Source: Actinomycetota bacterium
Lineage (GTDB): Bacteria > Actinomycetota > Geothermincolia > Fen-727 > Anoxymicrobiaceae
NCBI GenBank assembly: GCA_003154635.1
Contig: PMDX01000295.1
Coordinates: 1 to 20,280, forward strand
Direction: 5' to 3'
Length of the DNA stretch: 20,280 bases
Of the stretch, positions 7,401 through 14,303 are shown one piece after another. The position numbers and the translations under genes are program-made. The notes under the pieces were generated by a model, which worked only from the letters and a program-made list of their open reading frames with translations, was not told the origin of the DNA and did no database searches. Position 1 is the stretch's first letter, and every line of letters starts with the position of its first letter.

Positions 7401-8561
7401 TCAATTCATGGTGGCGGGGGTGGTGGTGGAAACCAGCTCTATCCAGGTCGTGCCCGGTTTGAACTTGATGGCATTTCCGTTGCTGTCGGTGTACTGGGTG
7501 TGGGAGTTGCGCGCGCTCTTGGCCCAGTCACCCTCGATGAGTCGCCCGCGGACAAAGACCTGAGCTTTCCCATAGCCGACTACGCCAAGGTCGGGAGACT
7601 CAACGCCGTTGACGTCCACGATGCCGGATGCGGTCTCGGTCACATACTGCACTATGACATTATCTGCGGCGAGTTGGGCGCCGGTGGTGCGGTCGACGTT
7701 TGGCATATCGGCGACGAAGCGCATGAACCTGCCCGAGTTGGGAGCGTACGAGTAACGGACCCTGCAGGCTCCCTGATATGGCACGTACACGTTGTTTATA
7801 ACGGTCAGCTTGGGCTTGAACGTGGGTGACGGCTTTGACTGGTTTGCGATGTCGCGCCTGATCTCCTGGGCGCGCTCGTTCTCCATCGTTGCCTGTTCCT
7901 CGTCGGTGAGAAAAACGAATGGTTGGGCCACCTGCCCGTGGTACGGGAACGCCTGGTTGCCGGCGGTACGCAGGCGGTCGGTTGACGTGTAGAGGTTGTG
8001 CGGAGCCCGGCGGTCGCTCGCGCGCCAGTACGCTCCAGGCCACGCCATCTGGTCAAGGTCGGGTATGCCGGCCTGCTTTATCGTCGCCAGGACCGGGGCG
8101 CCGCCTCCGCAATGGCAGAACAGGGCATCATAGGGGAACACAAGGTCGATGTCCGCGGGCCTTGCGCTACGGACCGGGCCTATTGTTGCGACATCGCGGC
8201 ACAGGTAAATAGCCATGAACCGGGTTATGCCCCCCTCGGTGTCTTCCTCGTAGATGATGTCCGCTTTATCCAGCCCGGACTGCGGGCGGGCCGAAGGGTC
8301 GTTTTCAACCTTGACGGCCACCGGCCTTCGATCTATCGCGGGCAATCCCGACACCGGGAGGCCACACAGCGGGCAGGTAAGTGTCTTTTCCTCTTCGACA
8401 GCCACCTTCTTCTTGGCCACTGCCTTCTTGGTGCCGCCGAACCAGGAACAGCCCGGCAACAGCATGGCGAAAACGAGTAACGCCATCAGCGCCGCGAAGA
8501 GCGGGATTCGGTGTCGTCGGAAGGCAGTCCAGATGGTGTTTTGCGAAACTTCTTTGTCCAT
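7401..8561 (-). CDS. DUF3048 (YerB-like) lipoprotein
   Basis: A 386-residue lipoprotein of the DUF3048 family, named after Bacillus YerB. A cationic N-terminus and hydrophobic stretch (about 19-35) end in the lipobox LLPGC (Cys38). A Lys/Ala linker and a CPLCG segment follow, then the conserved DUF3048 blocks: RPVAVKVENDPSARPQSGLDKADI, EGGITRFMA, IGPVRSARP, and in the C-terminal half YSPNSG-like YAPNSGRFMRF, NVIVQYV and GKAQVFVRGRLIEGDWAK. Biochemical function of the family is not established; it is envelope-located. ATG at 8561 begins the typical signal peptide; no ribosome binding site precedes it, but TACAAT sits 7 bases upstream, so the mRNA may be leaderless. The CPLCG pair just after the anchor is an added feature. 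Confidence 0.88.
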   Translation of the reverse strand: MDKEVSQNTIWTAFRRHRIPLFAALMALLVFAMLLPGCSWFGGTKKAVAKKKVAVEEEKTLTCPLCGLPVSGLPAIDRRPVAVKVENDPSARPQSGLDKADIIYEEDTEGGITRFMAIYLCRDVATIGPVRSARPADIDLVFPYDALFCHCGGGAPVLATIKQAGIPDLDQMAWPGAYWRASDRRAPHNLYTSTDRLRTAGNQAFPYHGQVAQPFVFLTDEEQATMENERAQEIRRDIANQSKPSPTFKPKLTVINNVYVPYQGACRVRYSYAPNSGRFMRFVADMPNVDRTTGAQLAADNVIVQYVTETASGIVDVNGVESPDLGVVGYGKAQVFVRGRLIEGDWAKSARNSHTQYTDSNGNAIKFKPGTTWIELVSTTTPATMN

Positions 8562-8568
8562 TTGCAAT

Positions 8569-8610
8569 ATTGTAACGGAAATAGCCAGGCGCAGGAGACC
8601 TGCACCTGGC
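8569..8610 (-). promoter_or_regulatory. Candidate leaderless promoter with overlapping palindrome upstream of the yerB-like gene
   Basis: On the minus strand TACAAT (8569-8574, five of six) ends 7 bases before the ATG at 8561, so transcription would begin at or next to the start codon. A 27-base palindrome (8584-8610), with 12-base arms GCCAGGYGCAGG around a 3-base centre and one mismatch, is centred near position -36, where a -35 element would be; no TTGACA-like hexamer is present there. This arrangement suggests a protein-binding operator or activator site, although a terminator-like RNA hairpin for htpX is an alternative (no T-run follows). Confidence 0.4.
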
Positions 8611-8643
8611 AAATATTTAACTATCCGTATAGGCCATTCGGGG

Positions 8644-8670
8644 GGTGTCCTCCGCCTCGAGGACTACACC
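8644..8670. terminator. Possible U-less terminator hairpin downstream of htpX
   Basis: TCCTC (8648-8652) pairs with GAGGA (8659-8663) around a 6-base loop, and GGTG (8644-8647) pairs with CACC (8667-8670) across a 3-base bulge. It lies about 80 bases beyond the htpX stop. No T-tract follows on the minus strand, so termination is an inference. Confidence 0.25.
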
Positions 8671-8746
8671 GCTATAAGGACTAAACCGTCTTGATGTCTC
8701 GACACACCAGGAAACTTATGAGTGTGTTTGACCCCCGCTTGCGCGA

Positions 8747-9727
8747 TTACTGGGCAGGGACGGAACCGGGTTGGACTTCCTGGAAGTTGCCGGTCATCTG
8801 GTCGAGCCTGCGGATGCGGTCCTCGATGGGGGGATGGGTATCGAACAGGCCGTTGAGCCTGCTCCCCCGCTTCCCCTTATCCCTGTTCAGCGGTTGTGCG
8901 ATATACATGTGCGCCGTGGCTTTGTTGGCCCTGCGTAGCTGGTGCGCGTCTCCACCGATTTTCTGCAGGGCGCTCGCCAATCCGGGTGGATATCGCGTCA
9001 GCAATGCCCCGTTGGCATCAGCGAGGTACTCGCGGCGGCGGCTGATCGCCAGCTGGATGAGCATGGCGATTATCGGCGCCAGGATGGCAAACACTATGGC
9101 GATCACCATCATTATGAGTTGTCCCTCTCCGTTCCCGCCGGAGTCGTGGTCACCCAACCAGAACGTCCTCAGGAATATGTCGGAAAGCATTATGACCGTG
9201 CCCACCAGGACAATGGTCATGGTCTGCAGGAGGATGTCGTAGTTCTTGATGTGGGACATCTCGTGGCCGACGACGCCCTCGAGCTCCTGGTCGTTCATCA
9301 TGGTGAGCAGGCCCGTGGTCGCGGCTACCGCGGAGTGCTCCGGGTTCCTGCCCGTCGCAAATGCGTTCGGCGCTGGATCGAAGATTATGTACGGCACCGG
9401 CTTCGGCACCCCGGCGGCAATCGCAAGACCCTCGACCGTATTATCGAACCTCATGGCGATATGCCGCCAACTGGGATCGTTCAGGTACGCTTCCAGTGGC
9501 TGCGCTCCGGATATCGAAAGTGCGACCTTGTCACTGCGATAGTAAGAGAAGACGTTCATCAGCATCGCAATGGCAAACGCAATACCAAGCCCGATCAGGG
9601 CATACTGCGGGTGGTCCGTACCGCCCATGGCCAACCCGATGATGTAGCCAAGAGCCACCACGAAGGCGAAGAAGAAGGCCATCATCAGGCCCGACTTCCA
9701 CTTGTTCGCGCTTATCTGTTCGTACAA
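8747..9727 (-). CDS. htpX: HtpX, membrane-bound zinc metalloprotease (M48B)
   Basis: A 326-residue membrane protease for quality control of membrane proteins. Two N-terminal hydrophobic segments (about 12-34 and 42-61) are followed by the conserved NAFATGRNPEHSAVAATTGLL block, the zinc motif HEMSH (His155, Glu156, His159) and the third ligand in RRREYLADANGA (Glu233). Two further hydrophobic segments (about 165-190 and 204-228) flank the active-site loop, the standard HtpX topology, and FDTHPPIEDRI closes the protease domain. The start is TTG at 9727 with GGAGGT 8 bases upstream. It follows lemA by 98 bases in the same direction; lemA-htpX pairing is common in bacteria and suggests a joint envelope-stress role. 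Confidence 0.95.
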   Translation of the reverse strand: MYEQISANKWKSGLMMAFFFAFVVALGYIIGLAMGGTDHPQYALIGLGIAFAIAMLMNVFSYYRSDKVALSISGAQPLEAYLNDPSWRHIAMRFDNTVEGLAIAAGVPKPVPYIIFDPAPNAFATGRNPEHSAVAATTGLLTMMNDQELEGVVGHEMSHIKNYDILLQTMTIVLVGTVIMLSDIFLRTFWLGDHDSGGNGEGQLIMMVIAIVFAILAPIIAMLIQLAISRRREYLADANGALLTRYPPGLASALQKIGGDAHQLRRANKATAHMYIAQPLNRDKGKRGSRLNGLFDTHPPIEDRIRRLDQMTGNFQEVQPGSVPAQ

Positions 9728-9825
9728 ATCAAATTACCTCCGTTCGCGCGCGGACACTCTCGCGGTCCATCGCACGACAGATCGTTAGTTGAAACCCACC
9801 CGTCTTTCTCGTTGCTCGAAAGAAC

Positions 9826-10389
9826 CTAGGTGAATGACACCTTGGGGACTTCGCGGGCCGCGGGCGTTTCTGGCTCGAAGTACTCGCGTTGCTCCTTGAA
9901 GTTGAACATCCCGGCAATAATATTCGCGGGAAACTTCTGGCGAGCGATATCGTACGCCATCACGGAGTCGTTATAGAACTGGCGCGCGTAGGCGATCTTG
10001 TTCTCGGTCCCCGAGAGCTCTTCCTGCAGAGCGAGGAAGTTCTGGTTGGCCTTGAGATCGGGGTACGCCTCAGCAACCGCGAACAGGGACTTGAGAGCCT
10101 GGCCCATCATTCCCTCGGCCTGCGCGCTCTCACCTACGCTCTTGGCGTTCATGATCGCGGAACGCGCCTGTGTCACAGCCTCGAACGTCCCTCGTTCGTG
10201 TGCCGCGTATCCCTTGACCGTCTCGACGAGGTTCGGGATCAGGTCAGCTCGCCTGTTCAACTGTACGTCGATCTGGTGCCAGGCGTTATCAACTCGGTTC
10301 CGGTATCTGACCAACCTGTTGAAATGAGCGATCAAGAACCCAATGAACAATAAAACCACAACTACGATTGCCACAATGACCCAGACCAT
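9826..10389 (-). CDS. lemA: LemA family membrane protein
   Basis: A 187-residue protein with one N-terminal transmembrane helix (about 3-21) and a helical domain outside the membrane. The family signature is clear: YRNRVDNAWHQIDVQL, RRADLIPNLVETVKGYA, EGMMGQALKSLFAVAEAYPDLKANQNFLALQEEL, TENKIAYARQFYNDSVMAYD and FPANIIAGMFNF. The exact role of LemA is not known; it is often encoded next to HtpX or TPM-domain proteins. ATG at 10389 has AAAGGAGG 7 bases upstream and a near-perfect promoter 35 bases upstream. The length is usual for the family. Confidence 0.95.
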   Translation of the reverse strand: MVWVIVAIVVVVLLFIGFLIAHFNRLVRYRNRVDNAWHQIDVQLNRRADLIPNLVETVKGYAAHERGTFEAVTQARSAIMNAKSVGESAQAEGMMGQALKSLFAVAEAYPDLKANQNFLALQEELSGTENKIAYARQFYNDSVMAYDIARQKFPANIIAGMFNFKEQREYFEPETPAAREVPKVSFT

Positions 10390-10423
10390 AGATTGTCCTC
10401 CTTTTTATCCGGGCGATTCACAT

Positions 10424-10432
10424 ATTATAGCA
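10424..10432 (-). promoter_or_regulatory. Extended -10 promoter of lemA-htpX
   Basis: The minus strand reads TGC-TATAAT (10432 to 10424), a perfect -10 hexamer with the extended TGn motif. No good -35 is seen at 16-18 bases, as is usual for extended -10 promoters. Transcription would start near 10417, with a leader of about 28 bases carrying the lemA ribosome binding site. Confidence 0.65.
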
Positions 10433-10530
10433 ACTTCGTTCCTCTTTAATATGGCGAAAATCAACCAACATTGCCGACCACCATCACCATCGACCTCGGT
10501 AAAACAAGCCTTGAGTCAACAACCCCGCTT

Positions 10531-11172
10531 TCAAGTCTTCAGGAGGGTGAGGATGCCGTTTGTGATAAAGAGAAGGGCGAAGCCAATAACCATGAGGGAG
10601 CAGATGTACAGGACGACGTGGTAGACGCGGTCGCTGATGCGGCCGCGGCCGCGGGATACGAAGAAGCTGACCATCGAATACCAGATTAGATCGGCCATCT
10701 CGTGGCCGACGAAGAAGAAGGCCAGCCCAACTACGCCATGTTGCAGGGATATCATGATGTACTTGGCTCCGATGGTCGCCCACCAGATGATCCAACCGGG
10801 ATTGCTGACGCTGGTCCAAACGCCCGCGCCGACGGGGCCCCACCCGACCTCGGTCTTGGCCGTGAGGTCGATGGTGATTCCTTGTCTGACCTCGAGGAAG
10901 ATTCGAACGCCGAGCCACGCGAGGAATACTCCTCCAACGATGCCGATTATCCCCTGCGCCATGTGGTTCTTTATCAGGCTGTTGAGGCCCAGGCTGAAGA
11001 GCACCATCAGCACGAATTCGGGTATCGCGTGCCCCAGTACTATCAGCGGCCCGGCCCAGAACCCTTTCTTGTAAGACTCCGCGATGGTCACCGAGAGCAT
11101 GGGGCCCGGCATCAGTGCGCCGGAAAAACCTATCCCCATCGAGGAGAAGAAGATGCCTATAAGCTCGAGCAC
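10531..11172 (-). CDS. LysE/RhtB family amino-acid exporter
   Basis: A 213-residue inner-membrane protein with about six hydrophobic segments, the size and topology of the LysE superfamily. The N-terminal signature GFSGALMPGPMLSVTIAES (about residues 14-32) is the family hallmark (the MPGP turn). SNPGWIIWWATIGAKY (about 124-139) is the second conserved block. Substrates in the family are amino acids or other small metabolites; which one is exported here cannot be told. The start is GTG at 11172, 8 bases after the stop of the IMPase-family gene, with AGGTGG upstream, so the two are likely co-transcribed. Confidence 0.9.
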   Translation of the reverse strand: MLELIGIFFSSMGIGFSGALMPGPMLSVTIAESYKKGFWAGPLIVLGHAIPEFVLMVLFSLGLNSLIKNHMAQGIIGIVGGVFLAWLGVRIFLEVRQGITIDLTAKTEVGWGPVGAGVWTSVSNPGWIIWWATIGAKYIMISLQHGVVGLAFFFVGHEMADLIWYSMVSFFVSRGRGRISDRVYHVVLYICSLMVIGFALLFITNGILTLLKT

Positions 11173-11180
11173 GCGGCCAC

Positions 11181-12290
11181 CTAGCCTCTACCGGCGGGCT
11201 CTCCCGCCTCGCCCGCGCACGGGGCGCCGTCGCCTGCGCCGCCCCGGCGGTACCGCGCGGCAAGCCGTATCATGCCCATGTCGAGACGATCGAGCACTGC
11301 TTCGTGCAGGGCGCTGTTGGCGCTGACCACCGACGAGAGTTGACCTCCCCCGCCACAGGGAATGAGCGGGTAACTGTCGAGCGGGCGTCCATATGCGTCG
11401 GAGACGGCGGCTCCGGCCTCGGAAGCTATGAGCGCGGCAGCCGCGAGGTCGTAAGGGTAGTTGTTGAGGATCGCTCCGTGGCCGATCTCGAGGAACATGT
11501 CGCGAACCAGCTCGTTCTGCTCGGCCATCCTCTGGCCCGCGTCGACGTACAGATCCATCTGCCCTGTCACCACGCGCGTGATGCTGTAGGTAGCGCTCCC
11601 CAGGTCGAAGTACCCCCCATCGACCGAAGATAGATCGATCAGCTCCGCGATTACGGTCGTCAATGGCTCTGCCGGCCTTCCGCGGTATCCCGCGGTCCAG
11701 AAGATATCATTCAGTGAAGACTTCTGTGAGAGGCACGGCTCTAACAGCGAGCCATCGATATCGATCCGGACCCCACCGCCGCGCACCGCGGTGAAAGATG
11801 CCTCGTTCTTTATCTCGAGCACCGCGCCGAGGAAGACATCTCCCATGGTCAGCGACCCGGTGTCAGGCCTGAAGGGCGCCACCGCGACAGAAACACAGCA
11901 GGATTCGAGCCCCGCCGCCGCCGGCCTGGTGCCGTCGATCGGATCGATTATGAGCAGCCACCGGGCGTTGCCGTCGGCAACGAGACCACGGTCCTCAGTG
12001 TAGTATGCGATGTCGTCCCGCCGGTCCAGTATGCCACCGACTTTCTCCTCGGCAACCTCGTCGATTGAGAATGTGGTATCGCCGGAAGCGCCACGCCCCT
12101 CGTGCCCCTTCGCCGAAGCTTTGCCTAGTTGCGGGCGCACTGCAGAGCGCACTTCGGAGCAGAGCTCGGAGACGGTGTGTGTTATTTCCTCGTTTTCTTT
12201 CCAGACGTTATCGCGTGCCAGTTGAACGGTCCTTTCTCGAACCAGGTCGCGCTTTGATGGACCGCGCCTTCCACGCGGCAAGTATACCAA
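11181..12290 (-). CDS. Inositol monophosphatase (IMPase/FBPase-fold) family phosphatase
   Basis: A Mg2+-dependent sugar-phosphatase fold of up to 369 residues, about 100 longer than typical SuhB. Metal-site motifs are recognisable: IDPIDGTRPA (motif 1, two Asp ligands), YYTEDRG in place of the usual GEE, and NYPYDLAAAALIASEAGAAVSDAYGRPLD in place of WDxAAG...EAGG. The stretch DPIDGTRPAAAG differs from the standard DGTxNF, so the substrate may not be inositol phosphate. A Gly/Ala-rich tail ends the protein. The start is uncertain: TTG at 12290 or 12281 are the only standard codons, but a promoter overlapping them would favour an internal start such as CTG at 12221, which has AAAGGA 8 bases upstream. 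It is followed closely by the LysE gene; its place near pimA fits inositol metabolism. Confidence 0.8.
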   Translation of the reverse strand: MVYLPRGRRGPSKRDLVRERTVQLARDNVWKENEEITHTVSELCSEVRSAVRPQLGKASAKGHEGRGASGDTTFSIDEVAEEKVGGILDRRDDIAYYTEDRGLVADGNARWLLIIDPIDGTRPAAAGLESCCVSVAVAPFRPDTGSLTMGDVFLGAVLEIKNEASFTAVRGGGVRIDIDGSLLEPCLSQKSSLNDIFWTAGYRGRPAEPLTTVIAELIDLSSVDGGYFDLGSATYSITRVVTGQMDLYVDAGQRMAEQNELVRDMFLEIGHGAILNNYPYDLAAAALIASEAGAAVSDAYGRPLDSYPLIPCGGGGQLSSVVSANSALHEAVLDRLDMGMIRLAARYRRGGAGDGAPCAGEAGEPAGRG

Positions 12291-12309
12291 TGGTACAGTT
12301 TTGCTCCAA
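12281..12309 (-). promoter_or_regulatory. Candidate promoter of the IMPase-lysE operon
   Basis: On the minus strand TTGGAG (12304-12309) and TATACT (12281-12286, five of six) are 17 bases apart. Transcription would begin near 12274, inside the longest reading of the IMPase-family gene, so if it is real the protein starts further in. Confidence 0.4.
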
Positions 12310-12340
12310 ATTCGTCATAAGAGATAAAAAGTGTTTAGAC

Positions 12341-12370
12341 TTGTGCCACGGGTGCTAGTTTTACTACTAT
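12341..12370 (+). promoter_or_regulatory. Weak candidate promoter of the zinc-ribbon gene
   Basis: TTGTGC (12341-12346) and TACTAT (12365-12370) are 18 bases apart on the plus strand, placing a transcript start near 12377 and leaving at most about 9 bases before the TTG at 12386. The gene lacks a ribosome binding site, consistent with a nearly leaderless mRNA. Match quality is modest. Confidence 0.3.
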
Positions 12371-12385
12371 GCGATTAGATGATAT

Positions 12386-14233
12386 TTGACCACCGTGGAG
12401 TCGCCCGAAGGCTCTGACCGGTACGAACGGAGTCTCATCTTGAGGGAATGCCCGAAATGTTCATTCCGAAATCCGGATAGCGCGAAAAACTGTATCAGGT
12501 GCAGGTTTCTGCTGACGAGGGTTTACGATGAGCAGCCCGCAAAAGATACCGGACCGGTGCGGGAAGGCCAGGAACCCGCCAATGGTTCCAGCAGGGAGTC
12601 CGATTACCTCGACACTCCTCCCAGTTGGCTATCCGACGTCCCCGAGCCGCAAGAGCCCGACCTGAACGCCGATTTCGAGAAGAGGTCTTACTTCGAGGTG
12701 GGCGGCTACAGGACGGGTGGGGTCCCGAGTTCGGTTCCTCAAGGACCACCTCCCTCCGACGCCCACGCTATGATGATGGGCCATGTTGGATACGAGCCTT
12801 CAGCGAAGGGCAAGAAAAAAAAGAAAAAGATCAAAGGCCTGCCCGAGCCTGGTAGCGAACAGATGGCAGGTCCACAAGCCGGGACGGATGCGAAGACCCG
12901 GAAACCGGCTTCCAGGAAGCGGGTTTCCGGTAAGCCCAGGGTGAAACCCGCCGTCGACCCGCAACAGACTCCACCGGGGGGATTCTCGGTGGCGGAGCGA
13001 GTCCAGCCACCGTCAATGGAACCACCACGGATGGAACGGCAACGGATAGAGCCATATCCAGAGGTCACACCTGCCGCCGCCCAAGCGCCTGAAGTCCCAC
13101 CGGCGGCGGAGCGAGGGCCTGTTGAAGTGCGTGAAAGCATGGTAACCCGGGCAGCAGCGCCGGCGACGCCCGATGTGACTCCGGCTATACCGCCCGAGGT
13201 CAAGCCGCCTGAGATACCAGGAAAAGCCGTGGAACCGACGGCGGAAGCCACTCAGGCACAGCGGAAACCGGAGGCTGAGCCTCCGGCCTTATTGGAAGCC
13301 GAAGTTCCTCTGACATCGCACATGCCACCGACTACAGACGCCCTACCCGCGGCGCCTGAGCCCATGGCACAGAGACAGCTCACTGCGCCGACCTCAGCGC
13401 CGGCCGGCGAGTCGCACAAGTCGGTCACTCTCCCCACTGCCCCGGTTGTGCATCAGGGCGATACATCTCCTTCCGCCAACGAAGAACCACGAACGGCGAA
13501 GGTTGAAAAGCCACGAACGGCAAGAACTCGCAGGGCTCCTGCCGCGCAGCGCCCTGTCGTTGTGGAACCTGAAGACGCGCGGGTCGAAATCCCGGCGGTC
13601 ATGGATTCGGTACGCACACATCAGATACCCGCAGCCGAGGCCGCGTGGCCGGCGATCGCGGACCAGCCCTCCGATCAGGTTGATAGCGCGGTTCTTGGGA
13701 CCGAGGCGGAAGTACGCCAGGCCACGCCTCCTCCATTGGAGGCTCCGCGAGTGCCGCCACAGGTCCCGCGCGAGCCCGCTGTCAAACCGGATGCCGAAAC
13801 CGGCGTGACCGCCGAGAAAGCCGGGCCCGTGGCCAAGACGGAGACCACCAGGCCTGTCGAGGCAGAGCCAGTTGAACGTGCGGTGACCCCGACCCCGGCA
13901 CCACATGCCGCCGAGGCTCCCGCTCCCACACCGCAACACCAGGTCTACGCGGCACCCCCGACCCCGACGAGCGTAGTCGAAGAGAAGAGGGTTGAGGAGC
14001 AAAGACCCGTAATAGATATACCTGCGGTACAGAAGCCCGCAATAGAAGATATCAACGCTGCACAGCAGAGAGCCGAACTCGTAGTTAGACGCGAAGAACC
14101 CGCCCCGACGCCTGCTCCCAGGTCAGCGGATAAGAAGAAGAAACGTTCTCGCCTGCCTCGCTCGAACAAACGCGATGTCGACGAGGACATGCCTCGTATC
14201 CTCCCTGGCAGCGGCATACCGCTCGACGACTAA
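12386..14233 (+). CDS. Protein with one N-terminal zinc ribbon and a very long Pro/Ala/Glu-rich region
   Basis: A 615-residue protein not assigned to any known family. Residues 22-39 form a double-cysteine zinc ribbon, CPKCSFRN...KNCIRC (C-x2-C-x10-C-x2-C), followed by FLLTRVYDEQ. From about residue 50 to 580 the sequence is low-complexity, rich in Pro, Ala, Glu and Val, with basic islands: GKKKKKKIKG near residue 145, RKPASRKRVSGKPRVKP near 172, and KKKKRSRLPRSNKR near 590. It ends in a short acidic/Gly tail, RILPGSGIPLDD. No signal peptide or membrane helix is seen. The start is TTG at 12386 (or GTG at 12395), without a ribosome binding site. It stands alone between divergent IMPase and convergent pimA genes. 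The reading frame is long and intact, so it is likely a real gene; a scaffold or nucleic-acid-binding role would be a guess. Confidence 0.75.
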   Translation: MTTVESPEGSDRYERSLILRECPKCSFRNPDSAKNCIRCRFLLTRVYDEQPAKDTGPVREGQEPANGSSRESDYLDTPPSWLSDVPEPQEPDLNADFEKRSYFEVGGYRTGGVPSSVPQGPPPSDAHAMMMGHVGYEPSAKGKKKKKKIKGLPEPGSEQMAGPQAGTDAKTRKPASRKRVSGKPRVKPAVDPQQTPPGGFSVAERVQPPSMEPPRMERQRIEPYPEVTPAAAQAPEVPPAAERGPVEVRESMVTRAAAPATPDVTPAIPPEVKPPEIPGKAVEPTAEATQAQRKPEAEPPALLEAEVPLTSHMPPTTDALPAAPEPMAQRQLTAPTSAPAGESHKSVTLPTAPVVHQGDTSPSANEEPRTAKVEKPRTARTRRAPAAQRPVVVEPEDARVEIPAVMDSVRTHQIPAAEAAWPAIADQPSDQVDSAVLGTEAEVRQATPPPLEAPRVPPQVPREPAVKPDAETGVTAEKAGPVAKTETTRPVEAEPVERAVTPTPAPHAAEAPAPTPQHQVYAAPPTPTSVVEEKRVEEQRPVIDIPAVQKPAIEDINAAQQRAELVVRREEPAPTPAPRSADKKKKRSRLPRSNKRDVDEDMPRILPGSGIPLDD

Positions 14234-14246
14234 ACAGTGGTTTTCC

Positions 14247-14284
14247 CTTCATGAGCCGGGTCTCTCCAGGCCCGGGTCATGAAG
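14247..14284. terminator. Strong hairpin between convergent genes, copy 2 of a repeated motif
   Basis: CTTCATGA (14247-14254) pairs with TCATGAAG (14277-14284); after one G-G mismatch CCGGG pairs with CCCGG, and TCT pairs with AGG (one wobble), leaving a 4-base loop. The total is about 16 pairs. It lies in the 70-base gap between the zinc-ribbon gene and pimA, which converge, so it probably terminates both transcripts. No U-tract follows on either strand. The core matches the hairpin at 7348-7371. Confidence 0.6.
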
Positions 14285-14303
14285 ACACATTAACCCTGTG
14301 CCC

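Noticed and set aside
8942..9829. A 295-codon plus-strand ORF antisense to htpX.
   Set aside because: A shadow of a clearly conserved protease gene; its sequence is His/Arg/Asp-rich as expected of antisense frames in GC-rich DNA.
12739..14217. Several minus-strand ORFs (Gly/Ser/Arg-rich) opposite the zinc-ribbon gene.
   Set aside because: They are compositional shadows of the Pro/Ala/Glu-rich coding region. The plus frame is the single uninterrupted one and begins with a structured zinc ribbon.
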